Assembly: GCA_903860975.1 (NCBI GenBank)
Contig: CAIOSI010000051.1
Location: 1 to 64,000 of the forward strand
DNA: 64,000 nucleotides
DNA from: an uncultured Alphaproteobacteria bacterium
Lineage (GTDB): Bacteria > Pseudomonadota > Alphaproteobacteria > Caulobacterales > Caulobacteraceae
Direction of reading: 5' to 3'
A model generated the notes under the pieces. The model did not search any database. It saw nothing but the letters and a program-made list of their open reading frames with translations, and was not told the DNA's origin. Each line of letters begins with the position of its first letter. The stretch's first letter is position 1. Below are positions 9,641 through 19,049 of this stretch, piece by piece. Position numbers and translations under genes: made by a program.

Positions 9641-9650
9641 TTTGCGTGAC

Positions 9651-9680
9651 GCCGGGGACACGGATTTGCGCGTCTCCGGC
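9651..9680 (+). terminator. Hairpin after DUF932
   Basis: GCCGGGGAC (9651-9659) pairs with GTCTCCGGC (9672-9680) with one G-T pair. It lies ten bases past the DUF932 stop. There is no clear T-run, so it may be a transcription pause or mRNA-end stabiliser rather than a full terminator. Confidence 0.35.
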
Positions 9681-9724
9681 CCTACGTTTCCGCGCCTATC
9701 CGTTTTCCAGATCACTGAGGCGCT

Positions 9725-9808
9725 GCCCCTTCAGAGGAAGAGGGCGGCGCTTCGCTTCGTGACGGGTTCAGGTCCGAGAGAGAGGCTTTCGGGCAGCCCG
9801 TCATGGAG
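9725..9808 (+). promoter_or_regulatory. Structured 5' leader A, copy 2 (before the ParB-like gene)
   Basis: This copy shares the blocks GCCCCTTCAGAG, GTGACGGGTT, GAGAGAGGCTTTCGG and GCCCGTCATGGAG with copy 1. The outer stem GACGGG/CCCGTC is unchanged. The inner hairpin is CCGAGAG-AGAGG-CTTTCGG, where A-T replaces the G-T pair of copy 1. The leader contains a minimal frame ATG GAG TAA overlapping the ribosome site, which could take part in translational control. Confidence 0.5.
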
Positions 9809-9816
9809 TAAGCACC

Positions 9817-11952
9817 ATGGCAACTGCCGTCCAGAAAATCACCCTGTCGTCGTCGCGCGACATCCCCTTCAACAAGCTCGTGCTCAGCCAGTCGAACGTG
9901 AGGCGAGTGAAGGCCGGCGTCTCCGTCGAGGAACTCGCCGAATCCATCGCACGGCGCGGCCTGATCCAATCGCTTCATGTCCGCCCCGTCCACGACGCGG
10001 AGGGTCTGGAAACCGGCATGTTCGAAGTACCCGCCGGCGGGCGCCGCTATCGTGCGCTCGAACTCCTCGCCAAACAAAAGCGCCTGGCCAAGACTGCCCC
10101 GGTGCCCTGCGTTGTCGGCGACGCGGCGAGCGGCATCCTGGTCGATGAAATCTCCCTGGTTGAAAACATCGAACGGGCGCCGCTGCACCCGCTCGACCAG
10201 TTCCGTGCGTTTCACGCGATGCGCGAGAAGGGCATGACCGAGGAGGCCATCGCCGCCGCCTTTTTCGTGGGCGCGAACGTCGTCAAGCAACGCCTGCGCC
10301 TCGCCGCCGTGTCGCCCGTCCTGCTCGATGTCTATGCCGAGGACGGCATGACGCTCGAACACGTAATGGCCTTCACCGTTACCGAGGACCACACCCGTCA
10401 GGAACAGGTCTGGGCGGCGATCCGCGATAGCTGGCAGAAAGAGCCCTGGCAGATCCGGAGGATGCTGACCGAAACCACGGTCCGCGCTTCAGACAAACGC
10501 GCGATCTTCGTCGGTGTCGATACCTATGAAGCCGCCGGTGGCATCGTGTTGCGCGATCTTTTCCAGTCCGATGATGGCGGGTGGCTCCAGGACGTCGGCA
10601 TGCTCGATCGTTTGGTCGCAGAGAAGCTCAGGGCAGAAGCCGACAAGATAGCCGCCGAGGGCTGGAAATGGGTCGAGGCGAGCCTCAGCATTCCTTACGG
10701 GGCCACCCATGGGATGCGCGAGCTTTCCGGCGCGCCGATCGAGATGACCGAGGAAGAACGGGCGACCCGCGCGGCCTTGCAGGCGGAACTGGATCGCCTG
10801 ACCGAGCAGTACGATAACGCCGACGAACTGCCAGACGAGATCGATCAGCGGCTGGGCGAGATCGAAGCCGCGATCGAGGCGCTCGACAATCGTCCGATGC
10901 GCTTCGAACAGACCGAAATCGCTATCGCCGGGGCCATCATCACCATCGACTCCGATGGGTCGCTGATCGCACACCGCGGCTATGTCCGCCCCGAGGACGA
11001 GGCGCCGATCGAACCGACGCACGAAAACGGCCACCCGACACCTGATGGCTCGGAGGTGTCATCACTGGCGCATGGTGTAAAGCCGACCGTCGTCACCATG
11101 GGCGGACAGCCCCTCCAAGGCGAGGATGAAGAGGACGATGGTGTCAAGCCGTTGCCCGAGCGCCTGGTGACCGAACTGACGGCCCACCGCACGCTGGCTT
11201 TGCGCGACGCGGTCGCACAGAACCCTCGGATCGCAATGACGGCGCTCCTGCACAAACTCGTCTCCGATACCTTCCACCATCGCTCGGCAAATGGTGCGCT
11301 CGAGGCTCAGGTTCGGCATGTCTACTTCCCCGCCCAAGCACAAGACCTCGGCGAGAGCGCATCGGCCCAGGCCGTTGATGATCGCCACGCGCAGTGGAAT
11401 GGCCGCGTCCCGGCTGACGACACCGCGCTCTGGGACTGGCTGACCGAATTGGACGAGGAAGGTCGCATGGCGCTTCTTGCGCATTGCGTCAGCTACGGGG
11501 TGAACGCGCTCTATGAGCGGCCCAACCCCTATAGCGGCTCCGGTGTCAGCGAGCAGGCCCTGCAACTGCGCTTCGCCCAGGCCGACAGGCTGGCAAGGGC
11601 GACCGGGCTCGACATGGTGCAGGCTGGGTGGCGGCCAACGGTCGGCAATTATCTCGGCAGGATCACCAAGTCGCGCATTCTCGAATCCGTGCGCGAAGGC
11701 GCCGGTGAACGCGCGGCGCAACTCATCGACCATATGAAAAAGTGCGACATGGCCAAGGAAGCCGAGCGCCTGCTGGCCGATACCGGCTGGTTGCCCGAAC
11801 CGCTCCGACTTGCCGATGTAGATGGTGCAATCGGGGGCGAGCCTGCCGATCAAAACGGCGACGACGCGGCTTTGCCTGCCTTCCTCACCGATGACGGCGA
11901 GGATGACGAGGCGACCGAGGACGAAGACGCCACGGCCATCGCCGCTGAATGA
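9817..11952 (+). CDS. ParB/RepB/Spo0J-like nuclease-domain protein
   Basis: A 711-residue protein, much longer than a chromosomal ParB (about 300). The ParB N-terminal domain is clear: ELAESIARRGLIQSLHVRP, then PAGGRRYRALELL, then LVENIERAPLHPLDQFRAF, followed by a helix-turn-helix region. The long C-terminal part, with an acidic stretch near residues 340-450, is of unknown function. Such large ParB-like proteins are standard in this ICE block and may act in DNA handling or regulation rather than classical partition. Start at 9817 follows GGAG of the leader. Confidence 0.82.
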   Translation: MATAVQKITLSSSRDIPFNKLVLSQSNVRRVKAGVSVEELAESIARRGLIQSLHVRPVHDAEGLETGMFEVPAGGRRYRALELLAKQKRLAKTAPVPCVVGDAASGILVDEISLVENIERAPLHPLDQFRAFHAMREKGMTEEAIAAAFFVGANVVKQRLRLAAVSPVLLDVYAEDGMTLEHVMAFTVTEDHTRQEQVWAAIRDSWQKEPWQIRRMLTETTVRASDKRAIFVGVDTYEAAGGIVLRDLFQSDDGGWLQDVGMLDRLVAEKLRAEADKIAAEGWKWVEASLSIPYGATHGMRELSGAPIEMTEEERATRAALQAELDRLTEQYDNADELPDEIDQRLGEIEAAIEALDNRPMRFEQTEIAIAGAIITIDSDGSLIAHRGYVRPEDEAPIEPTHENGHPTPDGSEVSSLAHGVKPTVVTMGGQPLQGEDEEDDGVKPLPERLVTELTAHRTLALRDAVAQNPRIAMTALLHKLVSDTFHHRSANGALEAQVRHVYFPAQAQDLGESASAQAVDDRHAQWNGRVPADDTALWDWLTELDEEGRMALLAHCVSYGVNALYERPNPYSGSGVSEQALQLRFAQADRLARATGLDMVQAGWRPTVGNYLGRITKSRILESVREGAGERAAQLIDHMKKCDMAKEAERLLADTGWLPEPLRLADVDGAIGGEPADQNGDDAALPAFLTDDGEDDEATEDEDATAIAAE

Positions 11953-11959
11953 TCACCTT

Positions 11960-11992
11960 GCGCGGGGAGTGGCAAGGGTCCGCTCTCCGCGC
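11960..11992 (+). terminator. Hairpin after the ParB-like gene
   Basis: GCGCGGGGAG (11960-11969) pairs with CTCTCCGCGC (11983-11992) with one G-T pair, followed by CCTTTCC. It begins eight bases after the ParB stop and fits a weak terminator or mRNA-end stem. Confidence 0.4.
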
Positions 11993-12012
11993 CCTTTCCA
12001 AGGGAAATCACC

Positions 12013-12231
12013 ATGGTTGATTCATCCGCCACAGCGCGCCGCGTGGTCTTTCAATACCTCGTGCCCGTCCACGTCGAAGTTGAAGACGGTCTCGTCACCT
12101 GCGTGACCGTGATCGACGAAACGCCCGTCCGCGATCCGATCGTCGTCGAAGGCGATGAAAGCTATCTGTCAGCCGCCGTTGCCGCCGCAGATGACGGGCA
12201 AGACTGGCCGTCCTGGCAGTTCGGATACTGA
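12013..12231 (+). CDS. Small conserved ICE protein, unknown function
   Basis: A 72-residue acidic protein with no recognisable catalytic motif. It lies between the ParB-like gene and the next small gene, each separated by hairpins. The ATG at 12013 follows AAGGGAAATCACC, an acceptable ribosome site. Codon use is like its neighbours (GC-rich third positions), which supports real coding. I do not recognise a named family. Confidence 0.55.
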   Translation: MVDSSATARRVVFQYLVPVHVEVEDGLVTCVTVIDETPVRDPIVVEGDESYLSAAVAAADDGQDWPSWQFGY

Positions 12232-12268
12232 TCCACCCCTTCCATCCATCACCACGGCCCGATCACGT

Positions 12269-12291
12269 CCGCGCGGCGAGTCCCCGCGCGG
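12269..12291 (+). terminator. GC-rich hairpin with short T-run
   Basis: CCGCGCGG occurs twice (12269-12276 and 12284-12291) and is its own reverse complement. The two copies therefore form an 8-base-pair stem with a 7-base loop. CGCCGGGCTTTT follows, so a modest rho-independent terminator is possible. Confidence 0.4.
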
Positions 12292-12319
12292 CGCCGGGCT
12301 TTTCCTGTCGGAGGCCCAC

Positions 12320-12736
12320 ATGGCTGACTATTTCATCCACTTCTCGTGCCTGCTCGATGTCGGCACGCCGGCGAACGCCGCCCGCGCACTCGATCTCTAC
12401 AACGCCCTGTCCGAGGCCGGCGCTTCGGAGGAGCCGCCTTCCGACGGGTTCCTCCTTTCGATTCAGCCCGAGCATGGCGGCTCTGCGCTCTGGATGCGCG
12501 ACGACGTCACCGGCGATCCCGAGCGCGTCATCCAGTTCGTGAAACGCTGCGCCGCCGAGTTTCAACTCACCGGCCGCTGGGGGTTCCAATACGCGAACAC
12601 CTGCTCGAAGCCGCGCCTCGATGGCTTCAGCGGCGGGGCGCATGTGCTCGACCTTGGCGCCGGCGAGACAATCGCCTGGACCTATACCGATGGCTGGCTT
12701 GCCTCAGTCCTCGACGGAGGCGACGGCGATGCCTGA
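12320..12736 (+). CDS. Hypothetical ICE protein (138 aa)
   Basis: A 138-residue protein starting MADYFIHFSC. The ATG at 12320 is preceded by GGAGG; the longer open frame upstream is non-coding. No catalytic motif is recognised. Aromatic- and Gly-rich stretches such as WGFQYANTC suggest a compact globular fold. It overlaps the next gene by eight bases, so the two are probably co-translated. Confidence 0.6.
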   Translation: MADYFIHFSCLLDVGTPANAARALDLYNALSEAGASEEPPSDGFLLSIQPEHGGSALWMRDDVTGDPERVIQFVKRCAAEFQLTGRWGFQYANTCSKPRLDGFSGGAHVLDLGAGETIAWTYTDGWLASVLDGGDGDA

Positions 12737-13373
12737 GATCATCGAAACCACTGTCTATGAGCTCCATGAGCTTTCCGACGGGGCAAAGGCAAAGGCCCGC
12801 GCCTGGTTTCGCGAAGGCGGCTTCGACCACGACTGGTACGATGCCGTCTACGCGGATTTCGAGCAGATTTGCGCGATCCTCGGCGTAGTACTGAAGACCA
12901 ATACCGTCCGCCTCATGGGTGGAAGATCGCGTCAGGAAGCATGCATCTATTTCCGCGGCTTCTGGAGCCAGGGGGACGGCGCGTGTTTCGAAGGGCGCTA
13001 TGCGCATGCGCCTCGGGTGTCTGCAAAGATCCGCGAGCACGCGCCGCAGGACGCCACACTTCACCAGATCGCTGACGCCTTGCAGGCCATACAACGGCGC
13101 AATTTCTGCCAGCTGCGAGCCGATGTCCGCCATCGCGGTCACTATTATCACGCGTATTGCATGGCGATCGACGTCGAGCGCGAGAGCCCGACCGGACAGG
13201 ACATGACCCATGGCGCCGAAAGCATCGTGACCGAAGCCTTGCGCGATCTGGCGCGCTGGCTCTACCGGCAGCTCGAACAGGAATACGAATATCAGACGGC
13301 CGATGAGACCGTCGACGAGGCCATAGCCGCCAATGCCTATACTTTCACTGACGTAGGTCGGCGGTTCGGCTGA
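12729..13373 (+). CDS. Conserved ICE protein, often named antitoxin of a toxin-antitoxin stability system
   Basis: A 214-residue protein beginning MPEIIETTVYELHELSD. Homologues on rhizobial and caulobacterial ICEs carry the annotation given in the call, from my memory of such records. No toxin partner is visible beside it, and the sequence itself shows no known antitoxin fold. The ATG at 12729 overlaps the previous gene by eight bases. A strong terminator follows ten bases after its stop, so it ends a transcription unit. Confidence 0.6.
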   Translation: MPEIIETTVYELHELSDGAKAKARAWFREGGFDHDWYDAVYADFEQICAILGVVLKTNTVRLMGGRSRQEACIYFRGFWSQGDGACFEGRYAHAPRVSAKIREHAPQDATLHQIADALQAIQRRNFCQLRADVRHRGHYYHAYCMAIDVERESPTGQDMTHGAESIVTEALRDLARWLYRQLEQEYEYQTADETVDEAIAANAYTFTDVGRRFG

Positions 13374-13382
13374 CCTTCACAG

Positions 13383-13412
13383 GCGCCCCGCCTAACGGCC
13401 GGGCGCTTTTTT
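13383..13412 (+). terminator. Rho-independent terminator
   Basis: GCGCCC (13383-13388) pairs with GGGCGC (13401-13406). Inside, GCC-TAAC-GGC forms a second short stem, and six T residues follow directly. It separates the small-gene operon from the strawberry-notch gene. Confidence 0.75.
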
Positions 13413-13424
13413 CATGTCCACACA

Positions 13425-13515
13425 TGAGAGGAAGAGGACTGCCGGAACGGGATGAGACCCGTGCGGCTGAGAGAGAGCGGCGCGCGGGCTCGTTCCTTCC
13501 CGCTCTCCTTGAGGT
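13425..13515 (+). promoter_or_regulatory. Possible diverged leader A before the strawberry-notch gene
   Basis: This stretch shares the exact block AGAGGAAGAGG with leader A copy 2 and also has a GAGAGAG run in the same order. It can form an ACGGG/CCCGT stem. The rest differs, so it is either a diverged third copy or chance similarity in GC-rich sequence. Confidence 0.3.
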
Positions 13516-13523
13516 CCCTGCCC

Positions 13524-16500
13524 ATGACCATACTCGTTCCCGCCGCCGCGGCGTCGGCGTCGCCGCTGCTGCGCGACCCGTCCTCCGCCATTCACGCCGC
13601 CGCCAATCTTCTGCTTCCCAAGCTCGAACAGGGCCAGCATGTCGAGGCATCCCATCTGCGACGCGCCATGGAAGATGCGTTCGGCGCCTCCGACGCATCT
13701 GGCGCGTGGGACTGGAAAGTCGCCTATGACGCCTGCGAAGTCGCGACGGTCCTATTCCTGCGCAAATACGGAAAAGCCCTTTTCCGCAAAGCCGCCTCTC
13801 CGACTTCACGCCTTTGCGTGCTGGAGAAGATCGCCGCGCTACTGCCAACGCACACGCGCCGTTCCGAGGAAAGCCAGGCGTTTCAGCAATTCTCCACGCC
13901 GATTCCACTCGGCCTTGCTGCACTGACTGCGGCTGCGATCATGCCGAGCGACCGTGTGCTGGAACCCTCGGCGGGCACCGGCCTCCTTGCCATCCTCGCG
14001 CAGACCATTGGCGGCTCGCTGACCCTCAATGAACTGGCCGAAACCCGCGCCGATCTGCTCGGCCACCTCTTTCCGGCCACCGCCGTCACCCGCTTCGACG
14101 CCGCGCAGATCGACGATCACCTCGATACAGATGTGATCCCGACCGTTGTGTTGATGAACCCGCCGTTCTCAGCCTTGGCCAAGGTCGCTGGAAGAGTTCA
14201 TGATGCCGGTTTTCGGCACATTTCATCGGCCCTCGGCCGCCTCGCGCCCGGTGGCAGGCTAGTCGCGATCACCGGCGCCAATGTCGGACCAGACCTCCCG
14301 GACTGGCGCGACACCTTCGTCGCTTTGCAGGGCCGCGCGCGTGTCGTGTTCAGCACTGCCATTGCCGGTTCGGTCTACGCCAGGCACGGCACCAGTTTTC
14401 CGACGCGGCTGACGATCATCGACAAGCTCCCCGCGGAAGATCCGACCGCGTTCCCGGTCTCGCCGGGCATCGCCCCTGATGCGGGCACGTTGCTCGACTG
14501 GATCGAAGCTCACGTACCGCCGCGACCGGCTGTCGCGCTCGCGATAAGCGCGACGCCGATGATCGCCACGGCGCCCAAATCGGTGCGCGGCTACATCGCC
14601 TGCTCAACGCCCACCCGTCCGGCCAGCCACGTCGCCGCCGATCCGGAAGCGATTGATCTTGTCTATGAGACCATCGATTGGGCGCCGCCCCGAAGCGACC
14701 GGATGAGCGATGGCCTCTATGAAGGCTACGCTCTTCAGTCGATCCGTATTCCTGGATCTCAGGCCCACCCCACCAAACTCGTGCAGTCGGCGGCCATGGC
14801 CTCTGTCGCGCCGCCCAAGCCCAGCTACCGACCGACGCTGCCAACAAACATCCACACGCTGCTGTCCGATGCTCAGCTCGAAACCGTCATCTACGCCGGC
14901 GAAGCGCACGGGGATTTTCTCGCGGGGTTGTGGACCGTCGATGAAACCCACGACCTCGTTCAAGCCGCACCAGAGGGCGCAACCCACACGGTCCGGTTTC
15001 GGCGAGGCTTCATGCTCGGCGACGGCACGGGCGCGGGCAAAGGACGCCAGTCGGCCGGCATCATCCTCGACAATTGGCTTCAGGGCCGTCGCAAGGCCGT
15101 ATGGATCAGCAAGTCGGACAAGCTGATCGAGGACGCGCAGCGCGACTGGTCTGCGCTGGGCATGGAGCGCCTGCTGGTCACGCCGTTGTCGCGCTTCCCG
15201 CAAGGCAAGCCGATCTCGCTTTGCGAAGGCGTCCTGTTTGCAACCTATGCCACGCTGCGCTCCGACGAACGCGGCGAAAAGGTTTCGCGGGTTAGGCAAA
15301 TCGTTGATTGGCTAAGCGCCGATTTCAACGGGGTCATCATTTTCGACGAGAGCCATGCCATGCAGAACGCCGGCGGCGGCAAGGGAGAACGCGGAGACGT
15401 CGCCCCATCACAGCAAGGGCGCGCCGGACTGCGTTTGCAACATGCACTGCCCGATGCCCGCGTCGTCTATGTCTCAGCCACCGGCGCCACCAGCGTTCAC
15501 AACCTCGCCTATGCCCAGCGCCTGGGTCTCTGGGGCAGCGATGACTTCCCCTTCGCCACCCGCGCCGAATTCGTCGAGGCCATCGAGGATGGCGGTGTTG
15601 CAGCGATGGAAGTGCTGGCACGCGACCTGCGTTCGCTCGGCCTCTACACCGCCAGGTCGCTCTCCTATGACGGCGTGGAATATGAGCTGGTCGAACACAG
15701 GCTGACCGACGACCAGCGCCAGATCTACGACGCCTATGCCGGAGCCTTCGCCATTATCCACAATCACCTCGACGCCGCGATGGAGGCAGCAAACATAACC
15801 GGCAGCGACGGCACGCTGAACCGCCAAGCCAAGTCCGCCGCCCGCAGCGCCTTCGAGTCAGTGAAGCAGCGATTTTTCGGTCATCTGCTGACCTCAATGA
15901 AAACGCCGACCCTGATCCGCTCGATCGAGCGCGATCTTGAGGCCGGCCACGCCGCCGTCATCCAGATTGTCTCGACCGGCGAAGCGCTGATGGAGCGGCG
16001 TCTTGCGGACATCCCGACCGAAGAATGGAACGATGTGCGCGTGGACATCACGCCGCGCGAATATGTTCTGTCGTATTTGCAGCACTCCTTCCCAGTGCAA
16101 CTGTATGAGCCCTACACCGACGGTGAGGGTAATCTCGCCTCGCGGCCTGTTGTTCGTGATGGCCAGCCGGTCGAATGCCGCGAAGCCGTCCGCCGCCGCG
16201 ACGATCTCATCGAACGGCTCGCCGCGCTGACACCCGTCCCGGGCGCGCTCGACCAAATCGTTCAACGGTTCGGCGCCGATATGGTGGCGGAAGTTACGGG
16301 ACGATCGCGGCGCATCGTTCGCAAGGGCGAGCGCTTCGCCGTCGAGAACCGCGCCGCCAGCGCCAATCTCGCCGAGACGGCTGCCTTCATGGACGATCTG
16401 AAGCGCATCCTCGTCTTCTCGGACGCAGGCGGCACCGGGCGCAGCTATCATGCAGACCTGTCGGCAAAGAACCAGCGGCTGCGCGTCCACTACCTTCTCG

Positions 16501-17840
16501 AACCGGGCTGGAAAGCCGACGCCGCGATCCAAGGCCTCGGGCGCACCAACCGCACCAATCAGGCGCAGCCGCCGCTTTTTCGTCCGATCGCAACGGACGT
16601 GAAGGCCGAGAAGAGGTTCCTTTCGACGATCGCGCGGCGGCTCGACACGCTGGGCGCCATCACGCGCGGCCAACGTCAGACGGGCGGACAGGGCCTGTTT
16701 CGGCCCGAAGACAATCTTGAAAGCCCATACGCTCGCGCCGCGCTGCGGCAGCTCTACTTGCTCATCGTGCGCGGAAAAATCGAGGATTGCTCTCTCGAAC
16801 GCTTCGAGACCGCCACGGGCCTCAAACTTATGGATTCAACCGGCATCAAGGACGAGCTTCCGCCGATCACGACGTTCCTCAACCGCCTGCTGGCGCTGAC
16901 CATTGAGTTGCAGGGCATTCTCTTCACGGCTTTCGAGCAACTGCTCGACGCCAAGGTGGCGGGCGCCATCGCCGGCGGCATCTATGACCTTGGCCTTGAA
17001 ACGCTGACGGCAGAGAGCTTCGTCGTCACCGACCGGACGCCGATCTATACCCATCCCGCGACCGGCGCGGAAACACGCCTACTCGCCATCATCCAGCGCG
17101 AGCGCAATCGGCCGATGTCGCTTGACGACGCTCTGGCATGGTTGGACGACGGCCATGGAAAGCTGGTGGTCAATGCCAAATCCGGCCGCGCCGCAGTGCA
17201 GGTTCCAGCGCCGTCGCTCATGCTCGACGATGGCGAAATTGAGCGCCGTATCCGGCTGATCCGCCCGATGGACCATCATCACGCTTCTCTGGCCACGATG
17301 GCGGAAAGCCATTGGGAAGAAGTGGATCGGCAGGCCTTCGCCTCTGCGTGGAATCGCGAGTTGGACGATGTGCCGACCTTCACCGACAGCACGATCCATA
17401 TCGTTGCGGGCCTTCTCCTCCCAGTCTGGAAGCGCCTGCCCAATGAATCAACGCGGGTCTATCGCCTCCAGACCGATGACGGCGAGCGCATCATCGGTCG
17501 CCGCGTCTCTCCCGCCTGGGCCGCCAACGTCGCTTCGGCAGGAGTCACCAACCTCAGCGCTGCCGATGCCTACAACGCCCTGATCGATGGGCGCACTATC
17601 ATCGATCTTGCCGAGGGGCTCCAACTGCGACGTGCCCGGGTCATGGGCGCCAACCGGATTGAACTGACGGGGTTCACCGAGGCCATGCGCGAACGCCTGC
17701 GCGCCTATGGGCTCTTCACCGAGATCATTTCGTGGAAGCTGCGTTTCTTCGTACCCATCGATGCAAATGGCGCCAGCGTTCTCGGCCGTTTGATCGAGAC
17801 CTATCCGGCCCTGCGCATCTACGAGCGGGAGGCCGCCTGA
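13524..17840 (+). CDS. N6-adenine methyltransferase-like / strawberry-notch helicase fusion
   Basis: A 1438-residue protein. The N-terminal third has a DNA methyltransferase-like core: SAM motif LEPSAGTGLLA and catalytic-type motif LMNPPFSA. The following part is a strawberry-notch superfamily 2 helicase: Walker A in GDGTGAGKGR, box II FDESHAMQ, and motif VI in GLGRTNRTNQ. The fusion is a regular ICE and phage gene, probably acting on the element's DNA during transfer or establishment. The ATG at 13524 is chosen (GAGG upstream); the open frame from 13452 is leader. Its stop overlaps the start of the Toprim gene by one base. Confidence 0.85.
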   Translation: MTILVPAAAASASPLLRDPSSAIHAAANLLLPKLEQGQHVEASHLRRAMEDAFGASDASGAWDWKVAYDACEVATVLFLRKYGKALFRKAASPTSRLCVLEKIAALLPTHTRRSEESQAFQQFSTPIPLGLAALTAAAIMPSDRVLEPSAGTGLLAILAQTIGGSLTLNELAETRADLLGHLFPATAVTRFDAAQIDDHLDTDVIPTVVLMNPPFSALAKVAGRVHDAGFRHISSALGRLAPGGRLVAITGANVGPDLPDWRDTFVALQGRARVVFSTAIAGSVYARHGTSFPTRLTIIDKLPAEDPTAFPVSPGIAPDAGTLLDWIEAHVPPRPAVALAISATPMIATAPKSVRGYIACSTPTRPASHVAADPEAIDLVYETIDWAPPRSDRMSDGLYEGYALQSIRIPGSQAHPTKLVQSAAMASVAPPKPSYRPTLPTNIHTLLSDAQLETVIYAGEAHGDFLAGLWTVDETHDLVQAAPEGATHTVRFRRGFMLGDGTGAGKGRQSAGIILDNWLQGRRKAVWISKSDKLIEDAQRDWSALGMERLLVTPLSRFPQGKPISLCEGVLFATYATLRSDERGEKVSRVRQIVDWLSADFNGVIIFDESHAMQNAGGGKGERGDVAPSQQGRAGLRLQHALPDARVVYVSATGATSVHNLAYAQRLGLWGSDDFPFATRAEFVEAIEDGGVAAMEVLARDLRSLGLYTARSLSYDGVEYELVEHRLTDDQRQIYDAYAGAFAIIHNHLDAAMEAANITGSDGTLNRQAKSAARSAFESVKQRFFGHLLTSMKTPTLIRSIERDLEAGHAAVIQIVSTGEALMERRLADIPTEEWNDVRVDITPREYVLSYLQHSFPVQLYEPYTDGEGNLASRPVVRDGQPVECREAVRRRDDLIERLAALTPVPGALDQIVQRFGADMVAEVTGRSRRIVRKGERFAVENRAASANLAETAAFMDDLKRILVFSDAGGTGRSYHADLSAKNQRLRVHYLLEPGWKADAAIQGLGRTNRTNQAQPPLFRPIATDVKAEKRFLSTIARRLDTLGAITRGQRQTGGQGLFRPEDNLESPYARAALRQLYLLIVRGKIEDCSLERFETATGLKLMDSTGIKDELPPITTFLNRLLALTIELQGILFTAFEQLLDAKVAGAIAGGIYDLGLETLTAESFVVTDRTPIYTHPATGAETRLLAIIQRERNRPMSLDDALAWLDDGHGKLVVNAKSGRAAVQVPAPSLMLDDGEIERRIRLIRPMDHHHASLATMAESHWEEVDRQAFASAWNRELDDVPTFTDSTIHIVAGLLLPVWKRLPNESTRVYRLQTDDGERIIGRRVSPAWAANVASAGVTNLSAADAYNALIDGRTIIDLAEGLQLRRARVMGANRIELTGFTEAMRERLRAYGLFTEIISWKLRFFVPIDANGASVLGRLIETYPALRIYEREAA

Positions 17841-18874
17841 TGACACGGCTTGATGCTGGAGATCTTGCCCATCGTCTCGGTCGACAGGCTGAGGCGGTTT
17901 GCCGCCGTTACCTCGGCGCCGGGCGTAGACAGGGCCATTACTGGCTGGTGGGCGACGTCTACAACACGCCGGGCCGATCCCTCTTCGTGCGGCTTAAGGA
18001 TTCACCCAAAGGCCCGGCGGGAAAGTGGCAGGATGCCGCGACGGGCGAGCGTGGTGACCTGCTCGACGTGATCCGTTTGGCCTTGGGGCTCGCTGACTTC
18101 GCCCATGTCGCTGAGGAAGCGCGCGCCTTTCTCAGTCTGCCACATCCCGAACCCACATGGTCACAGCCGAAATCGCCACGCGCACCGTCAGGGTCGGCCG
18201 AGGCGGCAAAGCGGCTCTTTGCTATGTCGAAGCCGATCAGCGGCACACTCGCGGGCACGTATTTACGTCGTCGCGGCATCACGACTTTGCACGGAACCGG
18301 AAGTCTCCGCTTTCACCCTCGCTGCTATTATCGGCCCGATGAGCATGAGGTCATCGAGACATGGCCGGCGTTGATCGCCGCCGTCACGGATCTCAGTGGC
18401 CAGATGACCGGCGTGCATCGCACCTGGCTCGCACCCGATGGCAGCGACAAGGCGCCGATCGACACGCCGCGCAAGGCGATGGGCGACCTCCTCGGCCACG
18501 CGGTCCGCTTCGGCGTGCCCGGCGAAGTGATGGCGGCCGGCGAAGGCATTGAAAGCGTGCTGTCCATTCGCGAAGTGCTGCCCTGCATGGCCACGGCGGC
18601 AGCGCTCTCGGCGGCTCACCTCGCCGCCATCCTCTTCGCGGAACCACTGCGGCGGCTCTATATCGTTCGCGACAATGACCCGGCAGGCGACGGCGCACGA
18701 GATAGCTTGGTCGAACGAGCCGATGCGGCGGGTATCGAGACGATCGGGCTCTCCCCCACGCTCGGGGACTTCAATGAGGATCTACGCAAACTCGGCATCG
18801 ACGCGCTTCGGGGAAATATCCGATGTCAACTCGCTCCGCAGGACGTCGCCCGCTTCATGCGCGCCGCAGCATAG
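17840..18874 (+). CDS. Toprim-domain protein (DUF7146-like)
   Basis: A 344-residue protein with a C-terminal Toprim domain, recognised by LYIVRDNDPAGDGA (the Asp-x-Asp metal motif) and an upstream conserved Glu in AGEGIESV. Such proteins resemble the catalytic part of plasmid or phage primases, so a role in priming DNA synthesis on the transferred strand is likely. The N-terminal zinc-ribbon of DnaG is not seen. The start uses TGATG, overlapping the helicase stop, so translation is coupled. Confidence 0.83.
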   Translation: MTRLDAGDLAHRLGRQAEAVCRRYLGAGRRQGHYWLVGDVYNTPGRSLFVRLKDSPKGPAGKWQDAATGERGDLLDVIRLALGLADFAHVAEEARAFLSLPHPEPTWSQPKSPRAPSGSAEAAKRLFAMSKPISGTLAGTYLRRRGITTLHGTGSLRFHPRCYYRPDEHEVIETWPALIAAVTDLSGQMTGVHRTWLAPDGSDKAPIDTPRKAMGDLLGHAVRFGVPGEVMAAGEGIESVLSIREVLPCMATAAALSAAHLAAILFAEPLRRLYIVRDNDPAGDGARDSLVERADAAGIETIGLSPTLGDFNEDLRKLGIDALRGNIRCQLAPQDVARFMRAAA

Positions 18875-19049
18875 TCGGAGCCGGAGAGATCGCGGTGAGC
18901 AACGCCGTCACTGTGCCCGCAGGCAAGCGTCTCGCCATCGAAAGGAGGACCGCGCCTCGGCCTTCGAGAGGGCGATAGGCCCACAAGCGGTCTGGCCCGG
19001 CAATGGCGGCGGCAAGCTATTTTCCGGCAGCGCGCATCGCGCCTTTCCA

